A stretch of DNA of 64,000 nt, taken from positions 1,036,059-1,100,058 of the forward strand of contig NZ_JAKKSL010000001.1 of NCBI RefSeq assembly GCF_022669015.1, written 5' to 3'. This document shows positions 32,333 through 43,947 of this stretch, piece after piece. Below the pieces are notes generated by a model. It was not told the origin of the DNA, made no database searches, and worked only from the letters and a program-made list of their open reading frames with translations. Position 1 is the first letter of the stretch; every line of letters starts with the position of its first letter. Origin of the DNA: Colwellia maritima (GTDB lineage: Bacteria > Pseudomonadota > Gammaproteobacteria > Enterobacterales > Alteromonadaceae). The translations under genes and the position numbers were made by a program.

Positions 32333-33659
32333 TCACTCAATAACAGCGGCTTTAATTGTACCATCAGTCACTTGAATGTTTATCTCATCATTAATAGATA
32401 CTTGTGTAACGGAATTTACCACCTTTGTGTTTGAACCACGAATAATACCATAACCTCTTGCAATAGTAGCTAACGGACTTACTAACTGTAATTGCTCAAT
32501 TAAATGCACAAATAATTCACTTTTATGCAGCAAATTATTTTGTTGTGCGTTAACTAATCGTTGTGCTAATTGAGTAACATTTGCTTGTTGTGTTGTAATT
32601 TGCTTATTGGGCGAAACTCTGCTGAGTCGTTGTTCAAGTTCTTTCGGGGTGGTAATGTGCCTGGCTAATAATGCGGCTTATTACTTGCTTTAATCTAACA
32701 TTAAGTTCATCTGATTTTTGTTGGTGAATACGTAACTGCTGTTCAGGATGTACTTGCGCTAATCTGTGCTGATAATAACCAAGCTGTTGGTTAAGTATTG
32801 CGTATTTTCTGCCTATTGCATCGGTTAAACGTTGTGTAAATAATGTGATCTTTTTCAATAATTCATCACTATCACTCGATACTAATTCAGCTGCAGCAGA
32901 GGGCGTTGCTGCGCGCAAATCGGCAACATAATCGCTTAATGTTGTGTCAATCTCATGACCAACAGCACTGATGATAGGGATAATCGAATCGTAAATAGCG
33001 TGCACAACACTTTCTTCATTAAACGACCAGAGATCTTCTAAAGAGCCGCCGCCACGACCCACAATGAGTACATCACATTCGTTTCGGTCGTTCGCTTGGG
33101 CAATGGCATGACATATATCGTTACTTGCATATTTACCTTGTACTAACGCAGGGTAAATTATTACGTTAATATTTGGATTTCGGCGATTTAAAACCGTTAA
33201 GATATCTTTTACTGCAGCCCCTGTGGGGGAAGTGATAATGCCTAATCTTTGTATATGTGTTGGAATGGATTTTTTATGGACTGAGGAAAAGATACCGAGC
33301 GCGTTAAGTTTATTTTTCAATTGCTCGTATTGTTGACGTAATAAACCTTCTCCCGCGTCATCCATCTGCTCAATAATAAGCTGAAAATCACCACGGGGTT
33401 CATATAATGAGACTTTGGCCCTGACTAAAACTTGCTGACCATTTCGCGGAGTAATATTGGTTTTTTGATTGTTACCTTTGAACATCGCACAACGTATTTG
33501 TGATTTACTGTCTTTTAAGGATAAATACCAATGACCAGAACTTGCCGGAACAAAATTTGATATTTCACCTGTTAACCACACAGTATTTAGCTCGCTTTCT
33601 ATAATAAAACGAACCTTTCTAGTGAGTTCACTAACTTGTAATATATGTTGTGCGGGCAT
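32333..33659 (-). CDS. xseA: Exodeoxyribonuclease VII large subunit (frameshift)
   Basis: Large subunit of the XseA-XseB nuclease that degrades single-stranded DNA. The N-terminal OB fold (LTRKVRFIIESELNTVWLTGEISNF) and catalytic domain (GRGGGSLEDLWSFNEE, AVGHEIDTTLSDYVADLRAATPSAAAE) are in one frame. The C-terminal coiled part and end (LATIARGYGIIRGS ... VTDGTIKAAVIE) are in another. The break is near 32659-32664, in a GCCTGGC context. Corrected length is about 442 residues. It is divergent from guaB, the usual gammaproteobacterial arrangement. Confidence 0.92.
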
Positions 33660-33795
33660 AATAACGGTATTTATTGATGAGAAAAAAGATAAGTAAACAA
33701 CAGTATATCGCGATGAAAAAAAATTAGGACATTTATTTCATGATTTATTTTCCAAACCAAACTTGAAATAATAGTGGTTGAAAAGAAAATTTATG

Positions 33796-33824
33796 TTTAC
33801 CTAACTAAAGAAAACAGTTAAAAT
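33796..33824 (+). promoter_or_regulatory. guaB promoter
   Basis: TTTACC (33796-33801), a 17-base spacer and TAAAAT (33819-33824) lie in the xseA-guaB divergent region, ~75 bases before the guaB ATG. A moderate match. Confidence 0.5.
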
Positions 33825-33897
33825 TCTGCCGCAATATTCGATACCAACTTTTAAATGTTTGGTATCCACTTTCCTCCTTAACTCTGGTGATATTGCG

Positions 33898-35370
33898 ATG
33901 TTACGAATTGCCCAAGAAGCATTAACTTTTGATGATGTTCTATTAGTACCGGCTCACTCTAAAGTACTACCTCACACTGCTAATTTACAAACCCGTTTAA
34001 CCCGAAAGATTAATTTAAATGTACCCATTGTTTCTGCATCGATGGATACAGTAACCGAGGCACGTTTAGCCATTACGTTAGCGCAAGAAGGTGGTCTAGG
34101 GTTTATTCATAAAAATATGACTATCTCTGAGCAAGCTTTCAACGTTAAGCAAGTTAAAAAGTATGAAAGCGGTATTGTATCGAATCCTAAAACTGTAAAA
34201 GCATCTGACACAATTGAAACTATTATGCGCAAAGCAGATAAGCTTGGCTTTTCAGGTTTTCCAGTTGTTGATGATAATAATAACTTAGTTGGTATTATTA
34301 CAGGCCGAGATTTACGCTTTGAAACTGACTTAACAAAACCCGCTTCTATTTTGATGACAACAAAAGAAAATCTCATTACGGTAAAATCAGGTGCTGCTCG
34401 AGCAGAAATTCTCGGTTTAATGCATGAAAACCGTATTGAAAAAATACTGGTAGTAGATGATGCTTTTAAACTGGTTGGTTTAATCACTGCAAAAGATTAT
34501 CAAAAAGCGGAAAGTAAGCCTAATGCTTGTAAAGATGAACTTGGTCGTTTACGTGTTGGTGCTGCAGTAGGTGTGGGAGCCGGTACTGATGAGCGTATTG
34601 ATGCCTTAGTGGCGGCCGGCGTTGATGTATTACTAATTGATACCTCGCATGGTCATTCTCAAGGGGTGTTAGATCGCGTTAAAGAAACGCGAGAAAAATA
34701 CCCTGATTTACAAATAGTTGCCGGTAATGTTGCCACTGGGGCCGGAGCCAAAGCATTAGCCGATGCAGGTGTTGACGCTGTTAAAGTCGGTATCGGTCCT
34801 GGTTCAATTTGTACAACACGTATTGTTACAGGTGTTGGTGTACCACAATTAACGGCTATTTCAAATGCTGTAGAAGCGTTAAAAGGTACTGATATTCCTG
34901 TTATTGCTGATGGTGGTATTCGTTTTTCAGGGGATATTGCAAAAGCGCTTGTTGCCGGCGCGCATTGTGTCATGGTTGGTAGTATCTTGGCGGGCACAGA
35001 AGAAGCACCAGGTGAAGTGGAATTGTATCAAGGCCGTTATTACAAATCGTATCGTGGCATGGGCTCTTTAGGAGCGATGGATCAAAAAGAAGGGTCAAGT
35101 GATCGTTACTTCCAAAAGTCAGACGGTGAGGCTGATAAATTAGTACCTGAAGGCATAGAAGGACGTGTAGCTTATAAAGGACCTGTTGCTGCCATTATTC
35201 ATCAGCAAATGGGGGGGTTACGCTCATCTATGGGATTAACTGGTAGTGCTACGATTGAAGTGATGCGTACTAAACCAGAGTTTATGAAAATAACGTCTGC
35301 GGGCATGGGCGAGTCGCACGTACATGATGTCACCATCACAAAAGAAGCCCCTAATTATCGTATGGGATAG
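33898..35370 (+). CDS. guaB: Inosine-5'-monophosphate dehydrogenase
   Basis: Converts IMP to XMP with NAD, the committed step to GMP. 490 residues from the ATG at 33898 ([21 protein letters not shown]). Two CBS domains sit at about 95-205. The catalytic loop [11 protein letters not shown] has C305, and the flap [10 protein letters not shown] is present. A longer start at 33859 would add 13 leader-like residues; GGTGA before 33898 supports the shorter one. guaA follows after a repeat and a hairpin terminator. Confidence 0.97.
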   Translation: MLRIAQEALTFDDVLLVPAHSKVLPHTANLQTRLTRKINLNVPIVSASMDTVTEARLAITLAQEGGLGFIHKNMTISEQAFNVKQVKKYESGIVSNPKTVKASDTIETIMRKADKLGFSGFPVVDDNNNLVGIITGRDLRFETDLTKPASILMTTKENLITVKSGAARAEILGLMHENRIEKILVVDDAFKLVGLITAKDYQKAESKPNACKDELGRLRVGAAVGVGAGTDERIDALVAAGVDVLLIDTSHGHSQGVLDRVKETREKYPDLQIVAGNVATGAGAKALADAGVDAVKVGIGPGSICTTRIVTGVGVPQLTAISNAVEALKGTDIPVIADGGIRFSGDIAKALVAGAHCVMVGSILAGTEEAPGEVELYQGRYYKSYRGMGSLGAMDQKEGSSDRYFQKSDGEADKLVPEGIEGRVAYKGPVAAIIHQQMGGLRSSMGLTGSATIEVMRTKPEFMKITSAGMGESHVHDVTITKEAPNYRMG

Positions 35371-35373
35371 ATC

Positions 35374-35472
35374 GGTTGAGTTATTTTAGCTCAATTTCGG
35401 CGTTGCAAGTGCTCATTGACTATCGTCAACTTCACGCTAGCGCCTTGAACGAGAACTAAAATACTCTCAACC
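35374..35472 (+). repeat. Dispersed structured repeat, copy 2
   Basis: Core TTGACTATCGTCAA (35416-35429) between GCGTTGC and GCGCCTTG flanks. The arms GGTTGAGTTATTTTAGCTC (35374-35392) and GAACTAAAATACTCTCAACC (35453-35472) are nearly complementary. It has the same core as the copies at 5299 and 50623 but unrelated arms that still pair. Confidence 0.72.
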
Positions 35473-35534
35473 TAATGTAGCTATAAACATTCAATTTTTA
35501 CAACGCATTACATTGTGAAAATAGACAGAATTCA

Positions 35535-35585
35535 AACACCCTGAACTGCACTCTTGTTAGAGAAAAGTTCAGGGTGTTGTTATTT
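35535..35585 (+). terminator. Hairpin terminator between guaB and guaA
   Basis: A perfect 13-bp stem, AACACCCTGAACT (35535-35547) with AGTTCAGGGTGTT (35566-35578). The loop contains an inner CTCT/AGAG stem, and GTTATTTATAAA follows. It ends 41 bases before guaA and would act as a terminator or attenuator that separates guaB and guaA expression. Confidence 0.7.
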
Positions 35586-35625
35586 ATAAACAATACCTTT
35601 AATGGTAAAAAGCAGGAACAAAAAC

Positions 35626-37201
35626 ATGAGTACAGACATTCATGATCACCGCATACTGATTTTAGATTTTGGCTCACAATACACCCCTTATTGCTCGTCG
35701 TGTACGTGAAATTGGCGTTTACTGTGAACTTTGGTCATGGGATGTGACAGAAGCACAAATTAAAGCGTTTAATCCAACAGGAATAATTCTAGCCGGTGGC
35801 CCAGAGTCAGTAACCGAAGAAAATTCACCTCGTGCACCTGAATATGTCTTTACGGCAAATGTACCTGTTTTAGGTATTTGTTATGGTATGCAGACGATGG
35901 CAGAACAACTCGGCGGCGGCGTACAAAGTAGTGAACATAAAGAGTTTGGTTATGCTGCAGTTGAAGTCATATCTAAATCACCTTTATTTAATGCGATTGA
36001 AGACAGTGTCAGTACTAATGGTAATGCATTGTTAGATGTTTGGATGAGCCATGGTGATAAAGTATCAGCTATTCCAGAAGGTTTCGTAACCATTGCGAAA
36101 ACAGAAAGTTGTGCATTTGCTGCCATGGCAAATGAAGATAAGCAATTCTATGGTGTACAATTTCATCCTGAAGTCACTCATACCAAACAAGGTCTGCGTA
36201 TATTAGAGCACTTTGTTGTTGATATTTGTCAGTGTGAAAAATTGTGGACATCAGCTTCAATTATTGAAGATGCCATTGCCAAGATGAAAGAACAAGTGGG
36301 TGATGACGAAGTTATTTTAGGTCTTTCAGGCGGAGTTGATTCATCCGTTGTTGCCATGCTTTTACATCGAGCTATTGGTAAGCAACTCACCTGTGTTTTT
36401 GTAGATAACGGATTACTTAGGTTAAACGAAGGTCAACAAGTCATGGACATGTTTGGCGATCACTTTGGCTTAAATATTATTAAGATTGATGCAGAAGATA
36501 GATTTTTAGATCGCTTAGCCGGAGAAGATGATCCTGAGAAAAAACGTAAAATAATTGGTAATGTTTTTATTGATGTTTTTGAAGAGGAATCAAACAAGCT
36601 TGAGAATGCTAAATGGTTAGCACAAGGCACCATTTATCCTGATGTCATCGAATCTGCCGCTTCAGCAACAGGTAAGGCACATGTAATTAAGTCACATCAT
36701 AATGTGGGCGGCTTACCTGATTATATGAAATTAGGCTTAGTTGAGCCACTACGCGAATTATTTAAAGATGAAGTGCGTAAAATAGGTTTAGAGTTAGGTT
36801 TGCCGTATGACATGCTTTACCGTCATCCGTTTCCTGGTCCTGGGCTAGGCGTACGTATTTTAGGTGAAGTGAAAAAAGAATATGCGGATTTATTACGTCG
36901 CGCTGATGCTATTTTTATTGAAGAACTACACAAACATGATTTATATACTAAAGTAAGTCAAGCGTTTACCGTATTCTTACCTGTACGTTCTGTAGGGGTT
37001 ATGGGGGATGCGCGTAAGTATGATTGGGTCGTTAGCTTACGCTGCGTTGAAACAATAGACTTTATGACTGCACGTTGGTCACATTTGCCTTATGATTTCT
37101 TAGGACTTGTATCTAATAGAATTATCAATGAAATTGATGGTATTTCACGTGTGGTATACGATATATCAGGGAAGCCACCGGCCACAATTGAATGGGAATA
37201 A
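35626..37201 (+). CDS. guaA: GMP synthase, glutamine-hydrolysing (two-base deletion)
   Basis: Aminates XMP to GMP. The first frame reads [20 protein letters not shown] and then breaks. From position 35669 the other frame continues [19 protein letters not shown] through the amidotransferase nucleophile in GICYGMQ, the ATP-pyrophosphatase loop [10 protein letters not shown], and the C-terminal dimerisation domain to ...[13 protein letters not shown]. Family members read SQYTQLIARR, so two bases (of CAA) near 35686 are missing. The corrected protein is about 525 residues. It is essential without guanine and almost surely intact in the organism. Confidence 0.95.
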
Positions 37202-37225
37202 AATAAGCGTTATTTTACTTATTGA

Positions 37226-37256
37226 CCCCAATGTTGCAAAGCATTGGGGATTTTAT
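37226..37256 (+). terminator. Intrinsic terminator after guaA
   Basis: A perfect CCCCAATG/CATTGGGG stem with an 8-base loop, followed by ATTTTATT. Confidence 0.85.
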
Positions 37257-37367
37257 TGGCTTGTATAAGTGAGATAATAATTTTGCTCGGTTCGCTTAAT
37301 CAATATACCATGAACACTATGATTAACTTGTTCCACAAAAATTGACAATATCACCTGAGGGAAATGT

Positions 37368-38015
37368 ATGATTAAATTTAGTCAAAAAGTTTGTATTGCT
37401 ATAAGTATTCTGATCTTGGCGTCTTGCTCGACTGCTTATTATTCCGCAATGGAAAAAGTTGGCATTCACAAACGAGATATTATGGTTGACCGTGTTGTTG
37501 AAGCCAAAGAATCGCAACAAGAAGCGCAAGAACAGTTTAAGTCTGCATTAGAAGAAATGACTGCCTTAATCAATTTTGATGGTGGCGAACTTGAAGAACA
37601 ATACAATGTTATTCAAGAACAATATGAAGATTCTAAAAAAGCGGCAGATCTTGTTAGCTCACGTATTGAAAAGATAGAAGATGTTTCAGAAGCTTTATTT
37701 GAAGAATGGCAAGAGGAAATTGAGCAGATTACTAGTGCTAACCTTAAAAGACAAAGTGCAAGTAAATTGAAAGAAACGCAACGTCGTTACCAGTCATTGA
37801 TTAAGTCGATGCACAAAGCTGAAAGCAAAATGGCGCCTGTTTTATCCGCGTTAAAAGATAATAGCCTTTTTTTAAAACACAATTTAAATGCTAAAGCGGT
37901 TGGTGCTATGCAAGGTGAAATGTTGTCTATCAAAAAGGATGTTGGTGTGTTGATAAAAGACATGAATGCAGCGATTGAACAATCACAAAAATTTATTGAT
38001 TTACTGGAGAAATAA
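37368..38015 (+). CDS. DUF2959 lipoprotein, coiled coil
   Basis: A 215-residue lipoprotein (ILILASCSTAYY lipobox). It is then almost entirely helical and charged, with long heptad-like stretches (VVEAKESQQEAQEQFKSALE and similar), fitting DUF2959. Function is unknown; a periplasmic scaffold tethered to a membrane is the structural impression. The RidA gene begins four bases after its stop, so the two are likely co-transcribed. Confidence 0.85.
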   Translation: MIKFSQKVCIAISILILASCSTAYYSAMEKVGIHKRDIMVDRVVEAKESQQEAQEQFKSALEEMTALINFDGGELEEQYNVIQEQYEDSKKAADLVSSRIEKIEDVSEALFEEWQEEIEQITSANLKRQSASKLKETQRRYQSLIKSMHKAESKMAPVLSALKDNSLFLKHNLNAKAVGAMQGEMLSIKKDVGVLIKDMNAAIEQSQKFIDLLEK

Positions 38016-38018
38016 TCT

Positions 38019-38369
38019 GTGTCAATTGAAAGGTTAGAAACTAAACAGCGCATGAGTCGTATCGTTAAACATAACGGCACAATTTACTTGTGTGGACAAG
38101 TGGCTGCAGATGCCACAAAAGATATCACTGAACAAACGGAAACAATGTTGGCTAAAGTAGATGAGTTATTATCGCAGGCAGGCAGCGACAGAAAAAATAT
38201 TTTATCGGCGACTATATATATAAAAGACATGAGTTACTTTGCAGACATGAATGCTGTTTGGGATGCTTGGGTGCCAGAAGGTTATGCACCGGCAAGAGCG
38301 TGTGTTGCCGCTAAAATGGCACGAGAAGCCTTATTGGTCGAAATTTCTGTAGTAGCGGCTGAAATTTAA
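38019..38369 (+). CDS. RidA-family protein
   Basis: A 116-residue Rid/YjgF-like protein ([30 protein letters not shown] ... [33 protein letters not shown]). The substrate-binding arginine of active deaminases is in PARACV. RidA removes reactive enamine/imine intermediates made by PLP enzymes. The start is GTG. It follows the DUF2959 gene closely. Confidence 0.9.
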   Translation: MSIERLETKQRMSRIVKHNGTIYLCGQVAADATKDITEQTETMLAKVDELLSQAGSDRKNILSATIYIKDMSYFADMNAVWDAWVPEGYAPARACVAAKMAREALLVEISVVAAEI

Positions 38370-38443
38370 GATTTACAAACCTTTCAACACCTTATGTTCT
38401 ACTCAATAAGGTAGATTTGGTGGTTGAATAAAGGACAGTTGAG

Positions 38444-40413
38444 TTGCAAATCCATAAGCCCGTCTCTAATGTAGTACAGCAATCGCTTAAAACAACGTTT
38501 GGTTTTGACGCGTTTAGGAATGGGCAGCAACAAACAGTTGAGCAATTACTGGTGGACATTCAACTTTATCAATATTCCCAACGGGCTCAGGTAAGTCGCT
38601 ATGTTATCAATTAACGGCTTTACATTTACCGCACTTAACTCTGGTTGTCTCACCGTTACTCGCCTTGATTAAAGATCAATTAGCTTTTCTGGCAAGTAAA
38701 GGTATCGGTGCAGCAAGTATTGATTCCACCTTAAAAGGGAGTCAAGCACAAGAAGTGATGACTGCTGTTCGACAGGGGGAAATTAGCATATTGATGGTGT
38801 CGGTTGAGCGTTTTAAAAATGAACGTTTCAGACAATTTATTCAATCTGTGCCTGTTTCCATGTTAGTGGTTGATGAGGCGCATTGTATTTCAGAATGGGG
38901 TCATAATTTTAGGCCAGATTATTTGAAACTCCCGAGTTACCGTAATGAGTTGAATATTCCGTTAATTTTATTATTAACAGCAACTGCGACGAAGAAAGTA
39001 AAATTAGACATGGCAGAAAAATTTGCCATCTCTGATCATCATATTGTGCAAACGGGTTTCTATCGACAAAACCTAGATTTAACCGTATTGCCAGTGAGTA
39101 GCGCCAATAAAAATGTTTGTTTAGTTGAGCAAATAAAACAACTACCAGGTTGTGGCATTGTTTATGTCACGTTACAACACAGTGCCGAGCAAGTAGCAAT
39201 ATATTTGCAACAAGCGGGTATTAATGCTTGTGCATATCATGCGGGTTTTGACAGTGATACACGCAGTCAAATTCAAAGCGATTTTATGACAGGTAATATA
39301 CAGGTTATTGTTGCGACGATTGCGTTTGGTATGGGTATTGATAAAAGTGATATTCGCTTCGTGTTCCATTACGATTTACCTAAATCTATTGAAAATTACT
39401 CCCAAGAAATAGGTAGAGCAGGGCGAGATGGCAAACATTCTCATTGTATAACATTAGCGAATTTAGATGGTCTCAATACAGTTGAGAACTTTGTCTATGG
39501 TGATACACCGGAATTTAGCTCAATAGAGTATGTTATTGATAATATTAAAGCTGAAACTCAAATAACCCGAGCTGAAAGCAAATGGGAATTGCAGTTAATA
39601 CAGCTTTCTAACACTAGCAATATTAAACAATTACCGCTTAAAACCTTATTAGTACAGCTAGAATTATCTGGTGTTATTGAACCTCAATATGCTTATTTTG
39701 CTGATTTTAAAATAAAACTCTTACACCCTATAGAACAAATACTTTCTGGCTTTAATGATCAAAGAAAGGCATTTTTATCGACTATCTTCAAAGCAACGGC
39801 ATTTAAAAAAGTCTGGGGAAGTTTGCACTTTGATACCTTATTGCAAGATAAGTCAATTGAAAGGAGTCGTGTCATTTCTGCTTTAGAGTACTTACATGAG
39901 CAACAAATGATTGTCTTTCGAAACTTCAGGTATGACGGAAGTGTTCAAGGTGAATAATCATGAACTGAACGATCCTGGATTAACTAAAAATTTAGCGAAT
40001 TATTTTCTTGATAAAGAAGAGAAAGAAATTAAACGTATTGCCGCACTAGTACGCTTTTTTCAACTTGATTCATGTTTAAGTTACAACTTAAGCCGCTATT
40101 TTGATGATAAACAAGCGCCAATACAGTGTGGTCATTGTAGCGTTTGTCGAGGTGCTATTGCACAACTCGAATACTCACAACAAATACCTTGGCCAAGTGA
40201 TGACATGCTCATTGCAAATGCCGCAGCATTAACTCGTCATTTAGAAGGCAAAATAAATAAACGATTAACGCTCGAAGCTTATTGTCGATTTTTTTCGGCT
40301 TGACCATGCCATTGTTTGGTCGCAATAAAGTTAGACAGCTCTCTGGTTTTGCGTCCTGTGAGCAGCAACGATATCAAGCAATTAGAGATAAATTATCACA
40401 GCTTGGCTTTTAA
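38444..40413 (+). CDS. recQ: RecQ-family ATP-dependent DNA helicase (three frameshifts)
   Basis: Unwinds DNA 3' to 5'. Pieces in order: FGFDAFRNGQQQTVEQLL; Walker A in FPTGSGKSLCYQL; DEAH box in VVDEAHCISEWGHNFRPDY; motif VI QEIGRAGRDGK; a zinc-site remnant QCGHCSVCRG; and a C-terminal tail ending near 40413. Breaks are near 38552 (one base lost), near 39917 (an extra T in a T-run) and at 40288-40294 (miscounted T7). The TTG start with AAGGA 8 bases upstream is the best available. Overall length is about 655 residues. It is divergent in C-terminus from E. coli RecQ (no HRDC seen), so it may be a RecQ-like paralogue. Confidence 0.85.
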
Positions 40414-40494
40414 AAGTCAGATTCTGAATAACCCACTTAATTTTAAATGATCATGCAATCTAATGATTATTCTACTGAACGAGAGTTACAGTAA

Positions 40495-41400
40495 ATGCTT
40501 CTAACGATAAAAAACGCAGTACCTGTCAGTGTTTGGTATATGTTGATCTCAGCTTTAGGCTTTTCTTTAATGGCCGCTTGTGTAAAAGAGGTCAGTGGAT
40601 TAGGTATTCCTGTATTAGAAATTGTTGCCGCCAGAGCTATTGTTTCTGCCATCATGAGTTATGCTGATATTAAACGTAAAAAAATTCCTGTGTGGGGGCA
40701 TAATAAAAAGTTGCTAATTGCTCGCGGTACGGTTGGTTCATTTGCGTTGATGTTTGTTTACTATGCGGTAACTACGCTACCATTGGCAGAAGCCACTTTA
40801 TTGCAATATTTACACCCTGTTTTTACGGCTGTTTTGGCAATATTCTTTTTAAAAGAAACCATACAGCGATCAACCATTGCGTGTATCGTTATTAGCTTAT
40901 GTGGCTTGTTAGTGATGATTCAACCCAATTTAGCTTTGCTCAATTTAGAAAAACCAAATTTATATTTAGACAGTGCTATTCAATATCCATGGTTAAGCAT
41001 TGGTCTTGGCGTTTTAGGTGCTTTGGGTAGCGCAGTTGCCTATGTAATTATCAAAAAATTAACGAAAACCGATGACAGTGCGGTTATTATTTTTTATTTC
41101 CCTATTGTTGCTTTTCCACTTTCAATGCTCATGTTAGGCAGTGATTTTGTGGTACCAAGTTTAGCTGCGTTTGTTTTATTAATCTTTGTGGGTATTTTTA
41201 CCCAAGTAGGGCAAGTAGGGTTAACAAAAGCATTGCATTGTGCTGATGCAAACAAAGCTACCGCTTATGCATATGTGCAAGTCGTATTTTCAGTGATTAT
41301 TGGTTGGGCGTATTTTAATGAAGCACCTATCATAACAACTATTATTGGTGGTGGTTTAATTCTGTTTGGCGCCTTAATAAACATTTTATGGAAACGATAG
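40495..41400 (+). CDS. DMT-superfamily (EamA) membrane transporter
   Basis: A 301-residue protein with ten hydrophobic segments arranged as two EamA repeats (PVSVWYMLISALGFSLMAACV ... and WLSIGLGVLGALGSAVAYVII ...). This resembles drug/metabolite exporters of the RhaT/EamA group. Substrate unknown. It stands alone between recQ and the TonB receptor. Confidence 0.85.
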   Translation: MLLTIKNAVPVSVWYMLISALGFSLMAACVKEVSGLGIPVLEIVAARAIVSAIMSYADIKRKKIPVWGHNKKLLIARGTVGSFALMFVYYAVTTLPLAEATLLQYLHPVFTAVLAIFFLKETIQRSTIACIVISLCGLLVMIQPNLALLNLEKPNLYLDSAIQYPWLSIGLGVLGALGSAVAYVIIKKLTKTDDSAVIIFYFPIVAFPLSMLMLGSDFVVPSLAAFVLLIFVGIFTQVGQVGLTKALHCADANKATAYAYVQVVFSVIIGWAYFNEAPIITTIIGGGLILFGALINILWKR

Positions 41401-41619
41401 TTCACATGCAGATCCTGAAGCGCTGAATACTTAACGGATTTGGTTTGCAAATATAAAGCTCAGTCCAATATTTTTTACAATATTGAATGCAATGACTTTG
41501 AACATAGGGGTATTTTCTCTCTTATTACCAAAAATTCTTTTTTGATTTAACTGAAAATTATGATGTAGATCTATTTTTGTAAACATAAGACCATCTATCA
41601 AGCAAAGTAAGTGGCTCTT

Positions 41620-41660
41620 TTGACTTAGATCACAAACTTGTTTTTCTATTGCTTTATAAA
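41620..41660 (+). promoter_or_regulatory. FNR-type site and -10 upstream of the TonB receptor
   Basis: TTGACTTAGATCAC (41620-41633) matches the FNR dyad TTGAT-N4-ATCAA at 8 of 10 positions. A TATAAA at 41655-41660 places its centre at about -41 from the predicted start, the class II activation position. The rest of the 41401-41705 gap holds a short CAATATT/AATATTG hairpin and nothing else recognised. Confidence 0.55.
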
Positions 41661-41705
41661 TAGCAGCAATTATTTATAAAAACTTTAGACGAACGGGGTC
41701 ACAAA

Positions 41706-43947
41706 ATGTTCAATAAATCGTTATTAGGTATCGCACTCGCCAGTGCATTATTGCCGAGTACATACAGTATCGCTGAAGATGATGTTGTTCACCAAGGTAT
41801 TGATGAAAACATAGAAACTTTGGTCGTTATTGGTAAAACACCACGTAAAGTACAAGATGTTGTTGGAGCTGTGTCCGTAATAAACAGCCAAGATATTGAC
41901 CAAAAGTTAGTGCATGATGTTGCTGATTTACTTCGCTATGAAGTCGGTATCAGTATGCTTAGCTCTGGTAGTCGCTTTGGGAGTTCGAGTATTGCTATTC
42001 GCGGCATATCGGGTAACAGAATCGCAACAGAAATTGATGGTGTACCGGTTGCAGAGCAGTTTAATGTGGGCAGTTATTCAAATTCAGGGCGTAATTACGT
42101 CGACCCAGAGTTAATTAAACAAGTTGAAATCTTACGTGGTCAGCGTCAAGCACTTACGGTAGTGATGCTATTGGCGGTGTCATCAGTTTTGTTACTAAAA
42201 AACCTAATGACTTATTGAGTCAAACCACTAACGATGTGTATGTTGGTTTAAAAACAGGTTATTACTCAATTGATAATAGTAAGCTTATTTCGCTAAATAC
42301 GGCTTTTGGGAATGACACTTCAAGTGCACTTATTTCTGCTTCATACCGTAAAGGACATGAATTAGATAGTAATTCAGATTCAGTCATCGCAAGCGATATG
42401 CAAAACAATGAGGCTAAGTCGATATTAGCTAAATATTTTTATGCTATTTCTGATAATCAAGAGCTAAGTTTTACCTATGATTACTTTCAACGTGAATCAC
42501 AAACTGATGTTCAATCAATAGTAGGCTTGGGACGTTTTAGCTCTACCACCGCTTTGTTTGGTGATGATGAAACTAGCCGTGAAAATTTTGTGGTTAACTA
42601 CGATTTTGTACTTGATGCAGATTGGCTTGAAGGTGGCGTTATTCGCTTTTATGACCAAAGCACAGATACAGAACAACTTACAGATGAAAAAAGAACAGAA
42701 ACTAGTACAAGAACAGGTATAACCAATGATTTTAGTTATGATCGTGATTTCTTTTATCAGCAAGATATTCAAGGTGTACGGTTAAATTTATATACCAATG
42801 CAAGTTCATCCTCGTCAATGCATCATATTGGCTATGGTTTGGAATACAGCAATACAAAGACAAAAGAGTTAAGAGATGGTGTGCAAACTAATCTTGATAG
42901 CGGTGTTGCAACCAATATTATTTTAAGCGAAGTCTTTCCTGTTCGAGATTTTCCTAATACAGAAGTGAAAGAATTAGGTATTTATCTGAATGATGAAATA
43001 ACAATTTCGGGTACCAATTTAACTATTATTCCTGCTATTCGTTATGACAAATATGATCTATCTCCAAAGGTTGATAGCATTTATTTGGCAGACAATCCCG
43101 ATCAAACTGTAGTTTCTATTAGCGAAGATAGTATATCGCCCAAGTGGGTATGGTTTATCAGCTTGATGATAGTGCTAAGTTCTATGTTCAATATGTTAAA
43201 GGTTTTAGGGCGCCACCATTTGAAGATGCTAATATCGGTTTAGACATCCCCTTATTTAAAATGCGCGCTATTCCAAATCCGGACTTAAAATCGGAAACAT
43301 CCGATGGTTATGAGGTAGGGTATAATTTTGATAGTGAACACCATAAAGTGGACATGGTTGGTTTTTATAATGATTATGATGATTTTATACAAACCAAAGT
43401 GAATTTAGGTTTTGATCCCGTTATTGGACGTATTATTTTTCAATCTCAAAATATCGCTAACGCTAAAATTTATGGCGCTGAAGTTAATTATAAATACAAT
43501 AACCAAGGCTTGCTCAGCAGTAATGATAGTTACAGCGCTTATATTTCCGCTTTTTGGAGTAAAGGCGAAAATCGTGATACCAATCAGCCTATTAACGAAA
43601 TAGAGCCTAATCACGCGTTATTAGGTGTTGAATGGTTAAATAATGACGAGTCTCTATCGGTTGCGTTTCATGCAAACTTAGTGGCGGGAAAGTCAGATAT
43701 TGATGATGAAAATGCCGATGATCCAGAGCAGAAATTAGCAAGTACAGCAGGCTATGCAACTTTCGATATTATAGCTAACTACCATATAAATAATCAGTTA
43801 ACACTGGCCGGCGCTATTAACAATTTAACTGATAAGCAATATTGGCATTGGTCTGATGTTAATGGATTCGCAGCAAGTGATCCTTTACTCGCAACAATGG
43901 CAGCACCAGGGATTAACGGTTCTATACAAATAAAATATGCTTGGTAA
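41706..43947 (+). CDS. TonB-dependent receptor, haem/haemoglobin type (several indels)
   Basis: An outer-membrane receptor with a signal peptide (MFNKSLLGIALASALLPSTYSIA), a plug domain with VVGAVSVINSQDIDQKLVHD and RFGSSSIAIRGISGNRI, and a 22-strand-type barrel. It contains FRAPPFEDANIG and IPNPDLKSETSDGYEVGY, typical of haemoglobin/transferrin/lactoferrin receptors, and ends with an aromatic residue (...IKYAW). Near 42148-42165 three small indels occur together (GGTCAGCGTCAAGCACTTACGG for an expected RGPASALYGSDAIGG coding stretch), and one base is missing near 43144. About 747 residues corrected. An FNR-like site lies upstream. Confidence 0.85.
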
